Assembly: GCA_031271685.1 (NCBI GenBank)
Contig: JAISVH010000023.1
Location: 1 to 44,598, forward strand
Direction: 5' to 3'
DNA from: Eubacterium sp.
GTDB lineage: Bacteria; Bacillota; Clostridia; Oscillospirales; Ruminococcaceae
DNA: 44,598 nt
Positions 24,388 to 33,179 of this stretch are shown piece by piece. The notes below the pieces were generated by a model. It ran no database searches. It saw only the letters and a list, made by a program, of their open reading frames with translations, and had not been told where the DNA came from. The translations under genes and the position numbers were made by a program. Each line of letters opens with the position of its first letter. Position 1 is the first letter of the stretch.

Positions 24388-24394
24388 CCATAAA

Positions 24395-25912
24395 TTAATC
24401 TGTGGTCGAAATCGCGCGGTCGAACAATGCTTTTACTTCTTCCGAAGGAGGCTTGGTAAGGAGCGTGCACGCGAGCGCGGATATAAGACTTATAATAAAT
24501 CCCGGCAAAAGTTCATACACTCCTGTGGATTTGGTCAAAAAGATAAGCCAAACCACATCTGTTGCGGTTCCCGCGACTATTCCGGCGACTGCGCCAACAT
24601 AATTAAATCGTTTCCAACAGAGCGAAAGGATAATAACCGCGCCGAACGCCGACCCGAATCCCGCCCAAGCGTTTTCAACCAAATCCATTATATTCCCTGA
24701 ATTAGGGTTGATTGCAATAACGATAGCAATTATCGTAATAACCAAAACCAACAAACGACCGACCATCATCATTTCCTGATCTCCGGCCTTTTTTCTGAAT
24801 ATGGGCTTATAAATATCGCTTGTGAAAGCCGAAGACGACACTAAAAGCTGTGAATCCGCAGTGCTCATTGAAGCTGCCAAGATTCCGGACATCGCGAGAC
24901 CCGCCAGGAAAGACGGCAATAAAGCGCTCGACATCCTTATAAAAACAGTCTCACTCTCGTCAGCCCCAAGTCCAGGCAAGAATTTTCTGCCGATAAGACC
25001 TACGGCAACGGCCGCTCCTAGCGCGAGCACAACCCATATCAATGCTATGCGCGTTGATTTTTTTATGGCATCAATGCTTTTCGCTGACATAAACCGCACT
25101 AAAATATGCGGCATGCCGAAATAACCCAATCCCCAAGCAAGACCGCTCAGAATGGTAGATATGCTTTCCCAATCCAGCTTTCCGCTAGGCAGAAAATTCC
25201 AATAATTTTCCACTACTGCTGGAACTTCGGCGACCTGTCCGGATTCTAGCGCGAACAATGCTAATATAGGAACGATCATTAGCGCGGCAAGCATTAGCAG
25301 TCCCTGAATTAAGTCGGTCCAACAAACGGCGGCATACCCGCCCAAAAGAGTATATGCAAAAATTATTCCGGCGGCAATCAGCATCATAACGGAGGTTGGG
25401 TCGATAATATACAGTTTGTTGGCGATGGTCATTGTGATATCGCCTAATTGGAAAACAGTGGTAAATAATTTTCCGCACGCCTTAAAGCTTGAAGCGGTAT
25501 ATACGGTAAAACAGGCCAAAAAAACGAATCCGCTCACCGCCCTTAACACAGGACTTTTGGTCAAAAACCGGTTGGACAAATATTCAGGGACAGTTATTGA
25601 ATCACCCGCCGCTTTAGAAAATTTTCTGAGGCGAGGTGCGGTAAAAATCCAGTTTAGAGTGGTACCGATTAAAAGGCCTACCGCTATCCATACTTCGCCC
25701 ATTCCTATGGCTAAAATAGAGCCTGGCAAGCCCATAAGAAGCCAACCGCTCATATCCGAAGCCTGAGCGCTGATAGCGGTCACCCAGCTGTTCATTTTTC
25801 GTCCGCCTAAAAAATACTCCTTTTCACCGCCGCCTTTTGTGCGAAAAAAGAAATAAATTCCAATTCCTAGAATTACTATAAAATAAAGAATAAACGCCAA
25901 CATTTGCCCCAT
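24395..25912 (-). CDS. putP: Sodium/proline symporter
   Basis: A 505-residue sodium:solute symporter of the PutP type. It imports proline with Na+. The sequence has about 13 hydrophobic segments; the first is FILYFIVILGIGIYFFF. Family landmarks are KEYFLGGRKMNSWVTAISAQ ASDMSGWLLMGLPG, DSITVPEYLSNRF and the Na+-site helix LAMSGILAASMSTADSQLLV with SS. The start ATG has AAGGGGGAGAG 6 nt upstream. A single-gene unit that converges on the CIS block. Confidence 0.93.
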   Translation of the reverse strand: MGQMLAFILYFIVILGIGIYFFFRTKGGGEKEYFLGGRKMNSWVTAISAQASDMSGWLLMGLPGSILAIGMGEVWIAVGLLIGTTLNWIFTAPRLRKFSKAAGDSITVPEYLSNRFLTKSPVLRAVSGFVFLACFTVYTASSFKACGKLFTTVFQLGDITMTIANKLYIIDPTSVMMLIAAGIIFAYTLLGGYAAVCWTDLIQGLLMLAALMIVPILALFALESGQVAEVPAVVENYWNFLPSGKLDWESISTILSGLAWGLGYFGMPHILVRFMSAKSIDAIKKSTRIALIWVVLALGAAVAVGLIGRKFLPGLGADESETVFIRMSSALLPSFLAGLAMSGILAASMSTADSQLLVSSSAFTSDIYKPIFRKKAGDQEMMMVGRLLVLVITIIAIVIAINPNSGNIMDLVENAWAGFGSAFGAVIILSLCWKRFNYVGAVAGIVAGTATDVVWLIFLTKSTGVYELLPGFIISLISALACTLLTKPPSEEVKALFDRAISTTD

Positions 25913-26029
25913 TGATTTCTCTCCCCCTTAATTTATGCTTTTTGAGTTAATTTTGCATAAGGCTACACCTCACAACTCACGCTTAACGGCTCTGACGCAC
26001 AAATCACTTGCGTACTCCTCGCCAAATTT

Positions 26030-26075
26030 TGTTAATTTTGCCTTAAATACCAACGGATATTCGCGGCAAAATTAT
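26030..26075. repeat. MITE-related repeat at the end of the degenerate receiver gene
   Basis: GTTAATTTTGCCTTAAATAC then CAACGGATATTC matches 12836-12868 at all but one of 33 positions; the element then continues CGGCAAAATTATCTAGTC and contains the TAG stop of the gene on the other strand. Confidence 0.55.
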
Positions 26076-26510
26076 CTAGTCTGACGAAAAATCCGACTGC
26101 GTGCTTTGCACGCCAGAGCCGTGCGGAATTGCCATAACTTCCGGAGGCGTTTCGCCGAACTGCTCATAAATAAGTTTTCTTGCGTTTTCTCTTGAAATAG
26201 CGTGGCCGATAAATTTAGTTCCTATCAGTTCCACGCAGTCCGAGAGCGGCTTTAAAATGCCGGTATCCGCTATTATAATAAGCGGAAGATTTTCGGTTTT
26301 CTTTGAAAGTCTTAATTCACGGTAAAAGTTAAATAAATTCCATAAGTCCGCACCAATACTATACATGACTAAACCGGCATCGCTCACTGCCGCCAACTCT
26401 GCGGCGCTCTGCACGGAACTTGTTGCCTTTATAGCGAACGAGGTATCAAAATAGCGTCTCATGCGATTTATTTCCAATATGCCGGTGCTGATAAGCAAAA
26501 CGTTTTTCAT
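26076..26510 (-). CDS. Degenerate receiver-like protein
   Basis: 144 residues with the fold pattern of a CheY-like receiver: NVLLISTGILEINRMRRYF at the start, GLVMYSIG where the phospho-aspartate strand would be, LPLIIIADTG for beta-4, and FIGHAISRENARKLIYEQF at the end. The Asp that should be phosphorylated is absent (VMYSIG) and the paired acidic residues near the N-terminus are missing, so it cannot act as a normal phosphoreceiver. It resembles the N-terminal part of the adjacent receiver-GGDEF gene. Partner and function unknown; it may work by protein-protein contact. Confidence 0.6.
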   Translation of the reverse strand: MKNVLLISTGILEINRMRRYFDTSFAIKATSSVQSAAELAAVSDAGLVMYSIGADLWNLFNFYRELRLSKKTENLPLIIIADTGILKPLSDCVELIGTKFIGHAISRENARKLIYEQFGETPPEVMAIPHGSGVQSTQSDFSSD

Positions 26511-26583
26511 TTTTAAAAACCATATCTTTCCGTGAAAGGCTCAAAAGGCTTACACCGATTTTTGCCTGTCAGCTTGATGCCTT

Positions 26584-26728
26584 ATATAACTGCGTTTATT
26601 TTCCCCGCCTTTTAGGCGGCGGGTTCCATGCTGACTATTAGTTAATTAACTAATAGTCAGAGGCGGGTGATTGTCCCCCGCTGACGCTTATTAAAAAACT
26701 GGAAGCGACTATGCCGCAGATGTTTGAA
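26584..26728 (+). repeat. Full-length palindromic element between the two receiver genes
   Basis: TAACTGCGTTTATTTTCCCC, GCCTTTTAGGCGGCGGG, a perfect 26-nt palindrome at 26632-26657 (GACTATTAGTTAA and its complement), CAGAGGCGGGTG, CCCCCGCTGACGCTTATT and GCCGCAGATGTTTGAA. It is the best preserved copy of the central palindrome. Confidence 0.8.
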
Positions 26729-26771
26729 CAGAGTCTGATAATTTATATGCAACTGTTTAATGACATAGTCA

Positions 26772-27608
26772 CTACCACTTATAAAAGCAAGCTCTATTTT
26801 TGCCGCTTTGGCGCGCAAGGCCAAGACCTAAATCACTGGTTTGATAAAGGTCTGCATAATTTGAGCCATGACGCTCGGCCACTGCGAGCCCTATAGAAAT
26901 AAAAATTTTATCTTCAGATTTTTTGAGCAATAAATCAATTATTCCTCCGGCAAATTCCTCGACCTCCGCCTTTGTCTTAAGGCTTGGGGCGAAAATAATA
27001 AATCCGCCGCAGGTAACCGACACCGTAACGTCACGTTCAACTATTTCTATAAGCGCATCGGCGCATGCCTTTATTATTTCGTCGCTTACTCGGGCGCTGG
27101 CAAAGCTGTATCGGTCTATATCAACTAGTAGCAGGGCACCTTTTTTGCCATCTTCAATCATTTCTATAATACGTTCTTCAGCAAACCTTTTTTTATGTAA
27201 ACCGGTTACCGGATCTAATTTTTCATATGAGCGTGCATATTTAAGCAGCACGAACTCAATTTTGCGGCAAAAGTCAAGCGGCTCGACCGGCAGCTTGATA
27301 AAATCGCTGACCTCATATTTATGTGATTTAGAAATCATGTCCGAGCTAACCGCGCCGGCAACGATTATAATAAAAGGGATAGATTTTAATGGTTCTTCTC
27401 TTTTTCTTAAATCGGCTATAAAGTCAAAACAGCTGCTTTTCCGATAATTAATAGTCGAGACGACTAAATTTGGTGTGTTTTTTTTGATTATTTCAAAGGC
27501 TTCTCCAGTTGAATCGGCAGTTTCAACGTTATATTCCGCTGACAGTATCGCTTCAAATATAGAATTGGTATTAACAGAGTCACTAATAACTAAAATGTTT
27601 TTTTTCAT
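26772..27608 (-). CDS. Receiver-GGDEF protein with both active sites degenerate
   Basis: 278 residues from ATG 27608, with GGGGAGG upstream at 12 nt; a GTG seven codons earlier lies inside that site. Residues ~1-120 are receiver-like (KKNILVISDSVNTNSIFEAI, with PNLVVSTINYRKSS in place of the phospho-Asp strand). Residues ~125-278 are GGDEF-like: LDPVTGLHKKRFAEERI, GALLLVDIDRYSFASARV, SDEIIKACADALIEIV, then VTCGGFIIFAPS where the GGDEF motif should stand, and FISIGLAVAERHGSNYADLY. The Asp-Glu-Phe of the motif is lost, so cyclic-di-GMP synthesis is very unlikely. A GTP- or c-di-GMP-sensing or scaffold role is possible. Confidence 0.75.
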   Translation of the reverse strand: MKKNILVISDSVNTNSIFEAILSAEYNVETADSTGEAFEIIKKNTPNLVVSTINYRKSSCFDFIADLRKREEPLKSIPFIIIVAGAVSSDMISKSHKYEVSDFIKLPVEPLDFCRKIEFVLLKYARSYEKLDPVTGLHKKRFAEERIIEMIEDGKKGALLLVDIDRYSFASARVSDEIIKACADALIEIVERDVTVSVTCGGFIIFAPSLKTKAEVEEFAGGIIDLLLKKSEDKIFISIGLAVAERHGSNYADLYQTSDLGLGLARQSGKNRACFYKW

Positions 27609-27679
27609 ATTTATTTTATTCCTCCCCACCGATTATCATTATTTTAACATAGATTTAATCTGGTTGCAAGAGTAATTCT

Positions 27680-29632
27680 TTAATTTATCAAAATAAATTC
27701 TACAACCCCGGATACAACGTTTGCGGCGACACATTTTACTTGTATTTTATCACCTATTGTATAGCGATTTTTTCCGGATTTTCCGGATAGCGAAATATTG
27801 TGCTCCACGGTATATTCATCAGGTGGCAATACAATCGATTCTATCCGTCCCTCAACGGTGTTGTCAAGCTTAACAAAAAGTCCGTTTGAGGTTACTCCCG
27901 ATATTATTCCGCTAAACTCCAAGCCTTTTTTATCAGACATGTATTCAGCCATATAATATTTTTCACAGTCCCGTTCGGCAAAGAAGGCGCTGATTTCTGT
28001 TGCCGAAGAGTGAACGGCGGCGCTTACGGCACTCTTTCCATATCTTCGGCTTATTTTTTCTTTGTCTGTCTTATTGATATGATTTGAAATAATCCGGTGT
28101 ATAAATAAGTCCGGATATCTCCTTATAGGCGAAGTAAAATGTGCATATTCACCGACAGACAGGCCGTAATGGCCGAGCGGTTCATCACAGTAGCGGGCTT
28201 TCATCATGGTTCTAAGTATCAATGTATTGATAACGCTTTGTTTGTTGCCGCCTTTAACTTTTTTTAACACAGCCGCAAGGTCTGCCGCTTTGCTTTGCGC
28301 ATTTATTTCAATATCATTTACGCCTAAAAAGGACAGGGCATCCGACAATGTTTCCAGCTTTTCACTAGTCGGCGGTTCATGGACACGGTATAAAAACGGA
28401 AGTTTATTTTGTATAGCAAGCCGTGCGGCGGCGGTATTGGCCATCATCATTAACTCTTCAACAACGCTTTCTGCTATGCCGCTCTCGCGGCGCTTTATAT
28501 CGCGGCATCTGCCGTCGGGACAACATATTATTTTGCTTTCTTCAGTGACAAGCATAGGCGCGCCCCGGCTTTCACGATTTGACTTAAGTTTTGAGGCGAG
28601 GCGTGCCGCCAGTTTTATCTGCTCTAAAATGCCGCTGTATTTTTCAACGACGATCTGTTCTGCGGCACCGTTCAAAATTTCATTAATCTCGCCGTAAACG
28701 CCTTTTAACAGTGACTTTATCACAGTTTTTTTAAACTCAAAGCTTAAAAGCTCGCCTTGTCCTGATATTTCCATAAGGCAAGAAAACGCCAGACGGTCTT
28801 CTCCTTGGTTAAGTGAGCAAATCCCGTTTGATAATTCTTTAGGAAGCATAGGCATCACTAAATCCGCTATATAAACGCTGTTTCCTCGGCGCAGAGCTTC
28901 TTTTTCCAGTTCACTTCCGGGTTTTACATAATGCGAAACGTCTGCTATATGTACACCCAACCGATAACCCACTTCAGATTTTTCAATGCTTATCGCGTCG
29001 TCGATATCCTTGGTATCTTCGCCGTCTATTGTAAATATTACGGCATTTCTTAAATCCAATCTAGCGTTTGTTTCCTTTTCATTTATTCCGCGGTTTTGTA
29101 TGGTTTTCGCTTCGCTTAAAACTTCGGGTGAAAACGCGGTCGGAATATTTTTTTGGTCCAGATAAGCCATAGTTGACACCCGTGCGCTATCCGCATTGCC
29201 ATAAATCGCAACGATCTTAGCCACGTGTTCGTTGTGCCGTTTAGCTCGCCTGTATATTTTAAATTTTACTTTATCTCCCCGATTTATTTTTTTTTCATTC
29301 CGGCTAAAAATTTTTAGCGGCTCGGCCGAAAAGCTGTCTGGCAGCAGAAAAAGCCCGTTCTCCACGCTCACTATGGTGCCTGTCAGCGTATTTTCGCTTT
29401 CAGAGATGACTTTAACTATTTCGGCTCGGCGATTTTCCCCGCCGTTATCTCGATCCGGCAAAATTCTTGCCAACACCTTATCTCCAGGGATAGCTCCGAT
29501 CAGGTCTTTTCCCCGCACAAAAAACTCTTCGTTTAAAGCGGTATTTAAAATAAAACCGAAGACCCGCTGAACGCGGACAACTTCGGCTTCAAACATATTT
29601 TTATTATTTTTTGATTTTTTAGTTTTTTTCAT
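27680..29632 (-). CDS. rnr: Ribonuclease R
   Basis: 650 residues; a 3'-5' exoribonuclease for structured RNA and mRNA/rRNA turnover. Order: cold-shock-type OB domains (residues ~15-150), the RNB catalytic core from ~185 to 510 with GEDTKDIDDA at 204-213, where the Mg-binding aspartates D206, D209, D211 and D212 are kept, and HFTSPIRRYPDLFIHRII. An S1 domain follows (EFSGIISGVTSNGLFVKLDN). It begins directly at the OB domain and lacks the ~80-100-residue N-terminal helix-turn-helix region of many RNase R proteins, which is common in some Clostridia. It lies 6 nt after secG, as is usual (secG-rnr). Confidence 0.93.
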   Translation of the reverse strand: MKKTKKSKNNKNMFEAEVVRVQRVFGFILNTALNEEFFVRGKDLIGAIPGDKVLARILPDRDNGGENRRAEIVKVISESENTLTGTIVSVENGLFLLPDSFSAEPLKIFSRNEKKINRGDKVKFKIYRRAKRHNEHVAKIVAIYGNADSARVSTMAYLDQKNIPTAFSPEVLSEAKTIQNRGINEKETNARLDLRNAVIFTIDGEDTKDIDDAISIEKSEVGYRLGVHIADVSHYVKPGSELEKEALRRGNSVYIADLVMPMLPKELSNGICSLNQGEDRLAFSCLMEISGQGELLSFEFKKTVIKSLLKGVYGEINEILNGAAEQIVVEKYSGILEQIKLAARLASKLKSNRESRGAPMLVTEESKIICCPDGRCRDIKRRESGIAESVVEELMMMANTAAARLAIQNKLPFLYRVHEPPTSEKLETLSDALSFLGVNDIEINAQSKAADLAAVLKKVKGGNKQSVINTLILRTMMKARYCDEPLGHYGLSVGEYAHFTSPIRRYPDLFIHRIISNHINKTDKEKISRRYGKSAVSAAVHSSATEISAFFAERDCEKYYMAEYMSDKKGLEFSGIISGVTSNGLFVKLDNTVEGRIESIVLPPDEYTVEHNISLSGKSGKNRYTIGDKIQVKCVAANVVSGVVEFILIN

Positions 29633-29638
29633 TTTGAT

Positions 29639-30097
29639 TTACGATGTTAAAGCCGTGCTTTCCTCAGGAATCGAAGTGGTTTCCGTAACAGAATTTTCAG
29701 CTACAGAAGTTTTTGCGGTTTCTTCAACTTCTGTAACCTGATCAATTTCACTTCCCGACCCTGAACTGTTGTTTTCAGACGCTTGCGCGAATTGATCGGT
29801 TAGGTCGACTACCGGTCCGTCTTCGGTTCCGCCGGCGTTTTCTTTATTAAAGATGGCAAAAACGTTTACCGCGAGGGTAACCACAAAAAGAATAATAGTA
29901 GCTGCTTTTGTCACTCTTTTAAGTACGGCCTCTTTAGTGCGCGCGGAGTTTTTTTGATAATAGTTATCCCCGCTGGATCCTGTAAGCGACTGTGAAAGCC
30001 CTTTGCTTGAATCTTGGGACAAAACCAAAAGAACAATGGTTATGCAGCTCAATATAAGCAAAATCGCGCCGATTATTTCTATAATTGTCATTTGCAT
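29639..30097 (-). CDS. secG: SecG translocase subunit with a long C-terminal tail
   Basis: SecG is the small membrane protein of the SecYEG channel. Residues ~5-26 and ~62-82 are the two transmembrane helices (IGAILLILSCITIVLLVLSQ, IILFVVTLAVNVFAIF). Between them is the family loop SSKGLSQSLTGSSGDNYYQK. The usual protein is ~75-80 residues; here ~65 further residues follow, rich in Glu, Thr, Ser and Val (TEVEETAKTSVAENSVTETT). The tail is disordered by eye. Operon with rnr downstream. Confidence 0.92.
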   Translation of the reverse strand: MQMTIIEIIGAILLILSCITIVLLVLSQDSSKGLSQSLTGSSGDNYYQKNSARTKEAVLKRVTKAATIILFVVTLAVNVFAIFNKENAGGTEDGPVVDLTDQFAQASENNSSGSGSEIDQVTEVEETAKTSVAENSVTETTSIPEESTALTS

Positions 30098-30176
30098 TTT
30101 TATCTCTCCTCAAAAATAATAATAGTAGACACAAAAATAATTATAACATATATAAAAACAAAAATCAATAGCAAAA

Positions 30177-30665
30177 TTAAACTTTTTGGCTATTTTTAAA
30201 ATCCAAAAACCTTATTCTATATAAATTTGTGATAATATCGTCTGACTGGCTCTCGATTTTCCATTCAGGCATAGCGCTTAAATCAGGAAAAAAAGAATCC
30301 GCTTCAAATTTATGATAAACTTTAGTAATAAGCGCTTGGCTGCAATATGGCAACAACTGTCTATAAACTGTTTCGCCCCCGCAGACATATATTTTATTAT
30401 CAATACTTTTAATATTGTCTAACAAGCTTTCAATTGAAAGAAAGCATTTTATTCCGGGATAGTTTTCAGGGCTGCCAGTGAGCAGCAATGTTTCGCGGTT
30501 TGGCAGCGGCGCGTTTGGTATGCTTTCAAAGGTTCTCCTGCCCATTATAACTGTGCCGCCCGCTGTAAGAGCGGAAAAACGTCTCATATCTTCTGGCAGT
30601 CGCGCCAGAAGCTTATTGCCGCGTCCAATCCCCCAATTTTCATCAACTGCCGCTATTGCGATCAT
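30177..30665 (-). CDS. folA: Dihydrofolate reductase
   Basis: 162 residues. Reduces dihydrofolate to tetrahydrofolate with NADPH. Motifs: IAAVDENWGIGRGNKLLARL (active-site start; the substrate-binding acid is within LPEDMRRF), TVIMGRRTFESIP (NADPH-binding), LPNRETLLLTGSP, and IYVCGGETVYRQLLPYCSQA with LITKVYHKFEADSFFPDL. The GNxLPW motif is changed to GNKLLAR, so the Trp is missing. The gene follows thyA on the same strand; ThyA consumes methylene-THF and makes DHF, so they are metabolic partners. A palindromic-element tail separates them. Confidence 0.93.
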   Translation of the reverse strand: MIAIAAVDENWGIGRGNKLLARLPEDMRRFSALTAGGTVIMGRRTFESIPNAPLPNRETLLLTGSPENYPGIKCFLSIESLLDNIKSIDNKIYVCGGETVYRQLLPYCSQALITKVYHKFEADSFFPDLSAMPEWKIESQSDDIITNLYRIRFLDFKNSQKV

Positions 30666-30720
30666 GGCTTTCTCCCAATCGAATTTGTCAATATAGTTTG
30701 CTCATTTTCAAGTTAATTTG

Positions 30721-30749
30721 GAAGCGGCTCCGCCGCAGATGTTTAAACA
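30721..30749 (+). repeat. Tail of the palindromic element between thyA and folA
   Basis: GAAGCGGCTCCGCCGCAGAT and GTTTAAAC: the element's last module. Just before it, 30695-30720 is a degraded inverse of the AT-rich direct repeat (CATTTTCAAGTTAATTTG). Confidence 0.65.
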
Positions 30750-30800
30750 ATAATGTTAATGCAAGACCGCACACCAAAGCCGTTAAGCGTGAGTTGTGCC

Positions 30801-31628
30801 TTATATCGCTATTTCTATTTTTTCATTAAAATCATGATATTTATAGCCAACAAGAGCAAAGCTGTCTTTTGTAAACGCATAAAAGTCATTGCAATCGTCT
30901 GTTTTAAGTTTTGGAGCCGGAAACGGCTCTTTTTTGATCAGCTTTCTAATAATATTTACATGTCTGTCATATATGTGCGCGTCGGCTATTACATGCACCA
31001 GTTCCCCGGGAATAAACCCCGAAGCCTTTGCGAACATGATGAGCAACGCACTGTACTGACAGACATTCCAATTGTTTGCCGCTAACATGTCTTGTGAGCG
31101 TTGGTTCAACAGAGCGTTAACGGTGCGCCCCGAAACGTTCAGCGTAAACGAATAGGCGCATGGTGCCAGTGCCATTTCGCTAAGATCGTGATGATTATAC
31201 AGATTTATTACTATGCGGCGGCTAGCGGGGTTATGTTTCAAATCATACAATGCCCGGTCGACCATATCAAAATCGCCTTCGGGATATTTGTGCTTTACTC
31301 CCGCCTGATATCCGTAAGCTTTTCCGATCGACCCGTTTTTATCGGCCCACGCGTCCCAAATCCGGCTTGAAAGGTCATTTATGTTACTGCTTTTTTTTTG
31401 GTATATCCAAAGCGCCTCTTCAATCGCCGAACGGTAATACGAACGCTTAAGGGTTATTATCGGAAATTCTTTTTTTAAATCATAACGATTTACAATCGCG
31501 AACTTTTTTATCGTATGCGCAGGCGTGCCGTCTTCCCAACGCGGACGAACGTGTTCGTCGGTATCCCACACACCGTTTTCCAGTATGTCAATAACATTAT
31601 TTTTAAAAACTTCATCCGCATATGACAT
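30801..31628 (-). CDS. thyA: Thymidylate synthase
   Basis: 275 residues of the folate-dependent, cysteine-using ThyA type. Makes dTMP from dUMP using methylene-THF. The catalytic cysteine is C157 in MALAPCAYSFTL; the dUMP-binding QRSQDMLAANNWN follows, then VCQYSALLIMFAKASGF and HVIADAHIYDRH. An N-terminal RPRWEDGTPAHTIKKF matches the usual RTGTGT-like R region in diverged form. In the operon lysC-thyA-folA-secG-rnr on the minus strand. Confidence 0.93.
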   Translation of the reverse strand: MSYADEVFKNNVIDILENGVWDTDEHVRPRWEDGTPAHTIKKFAIVNRYDLKKEFPIITLKRSYYRSAIEEALWIYQKKSSNINDLSSRIWDAWADKNGSIGKAYGYQAGVKHKYPEGDFDMVDRALYDLKHNPASRRIVINLYNHHDLSEMALAPCAYSFTLNVSGRTVNALLNQRSQDMLAANNWNVCQYSALLIMFAKASGFIPGELVHVIADAHIYDRHVNIIRKLIKKEPFPAPKLKTDDCNDFYAFTKDSFALVGYKYHDFNEKIEIAI

Positions 31629-31651
31629 TATTATACAACACCCCGTTATTT

Positions 31652-32968
31652 CTAGCTTAAAATAAACATATCATAAATAACGTTTATCGCCTGTTCAAAA
31701 TCATCGCCGTCTAACCCGATGATTATATTAAGTTCCGAAGAGCCTTGATCAATGATTCTGATATTTATATCTGCGTGTGAAAGCGCTGCGAAAATCCGGG
31801 CGGCGGTTCCCTTTTTATTTTTCATGCCGCGCCCTACAATGGCTATAAGGGCCAATCCGTCTTCTACGTCCATGTTGTTTGGTTTGGCGACTTTTTCTAT
31901 TTTTTCAATCAATCGAGGGCTTTTTTTAAGATTTTCATCGCTTATTACTATAGTCATAGTGTCTATACCGGTAGGCAGGTGCTCAAAGCTAACCTTTTCC
32001 GTTTCCAAAAGAGTCAGTATCCTTCTGAAAAATCCTATTTCGCTGTTCATTTCGTCTTTTTCAATGTTAATGGTTGAAAAGCCAAGTTTACCTGCTATTC
32101 CGGTTATTATATACGGAGGATCCGATATTTCCGTTGATTCCGGCACTATCATGGTTCCCGCCGCCGATGGGTCATTAGTGTTTTTAATGTTTATTGGTAT
32201 CTTAGCGCTTCTCACCGGGAAAATACAGTCTTCGTGCAATACGGTTGCCCCCATATATGAAAGCTCACGAAGTTCTCGATAGGTTAGGCGTTCTATGACG
32301 ACGGGATTTAATACTATTTTAGGGTCAGCAACTAAAACACCCGAAACGTCTGTCCAATTCTCATAAACGCTGGCGCTTATCGCCTTTGCTGCTACGGCTC
32401 CCGTAAAGTCACTGCCGCCGCGCGAAAAAGTTTTTATGCTCCCATCGGGCATCGCGCCATAAAACCCTGGGATTACCGCGTTTTTAAGGGTGCCAAGCTT
32501 GAGCGACAGGGTGGAATCAGTCAAATCAGCGTCAAAATTTCCATATGAATCGAAAAGTATTACCTCGGCGGCGTCAACGAAATTAAAATCTAAAAATTCA
32601 GCTAAAATAATACCGTTTAGATACTCTCCGCGGCTTGCGGCATAATCTCTGCCGGCTTTTTTCTTAAAATTGTCGCATATAATTTCGTATTCTTTAGAGA
32701 GATCGATCGACAGCCCTAAATCAGAAATAATCTTATTAAATCGCTCGGCCACCGGTTTAAACTCAGTTTGCGGATCACTCCCGCCGCACACTGCTTCATA
32801 GCATCCATATAGCATATCGGTGACTTTATTATCCGCGCCGAAGCGTTTTCCCGGAGCTGAAGGAACCACGAATCGTCTATGTTTATCCGATTTTATAATG
32901 TCCGCCACTTTTTTGAACTGATTTGCATCGGCTAGGGAACTTCCTCCAAACTTCACTAATTTTGGCAT
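31652..32968 (-). CDS. lysC: Aspartate kinase
   Basis: 438 residues. Phosphorylates aspartate, the first step to lysine, threonine, methionine and (via dipicolinate) spore core material. N-terminal VKFGGSSLADANQFKKVADI is the ATP/aspartate-binding motif; FSRGGSDFTGAVAAKAISAS is the second; the C-terminal half (~280-438) holds two ACT domains (ISDENLKKSPRLIEKIE; GMKNKKGTAARIFAALSHAD). A single-function enzyme; no homoserine dehydrogenase domain. The downstream thyA starts 23 nt after the stop. Confidence 0.93.
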   Translation of the reverse strand: MPKLVKFGGSSLADANQFKKVADIIKSDKHRRFVVPSAPGKRFGADNKVTDMLYGCYEAVCGGSDPQTEFKPVAERFNKIISDLGLSIDLSKEYEIICDNFKKKAGRDYAASRGEYLNGIILAEFLDFNFVDAAEVILFDSYGNFDADLTDSTLSLKLGTLKNAVIPGFYGAMPDGSIKTFSRGGSDFTGAVAAKAISASVYENWTDVSGVLVADPKIVLNPVVIERLTYRELRELSYMGATVLHEDCIFPVRSAKIPINIKNTNDPSAAGTMIVPESTEISDPPYIITGIAGKLGFSTINIEKDEMNSEIGFFRRILTLLETEKVSFEHLPTGIDTMTIVISDENLKKSPRLIEKIEKVAKPNNMDVEDGLALIAIVGRGMKNKKGTAARIFAALSHADINIRIIDQGSSELNIIIGLDGDDFEQAINVIYDMFILS

Positions 32969-32995
32969 TAATCAAACTCCTTGTAATATTTTTAA

Positions 32996-33022
32996 TTCAA
33001 ATATCTGCGGCAAAGCCGCAAC
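32996..33022 (-). repeat. Inverted tail of the palindromic element upstream of lysC
   Basis: TTCAAATATCTGCGGCAAAG and CCGCAAC: a short symmetrical version of the tail module. The rest of the 210-nt gap to the next gene is AT-rich. Confidence 0.5.
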
Positions 33023-33179
33023 GTTTATAGCATTTTGAAAACGCAAACGTTTTATCAAAATTCTATAAAATAAACATAATTTATTATATCATATCAATAA
33101 AAAAAATGCAATATCTGTATATTCTTCCAAATACAGTTAAAACTAATCATAAAATAAACGTTCGAAAGGAAATTTTAAT

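Noticed and set aside
25185-25766. Frames on either strand inside putP and similar overlapping frames in rnr, lysC, secD and the CIS genes
   Set aside because: They are opposite-strand or shifted frames of strongly recognised genes and lack start sites and family features.
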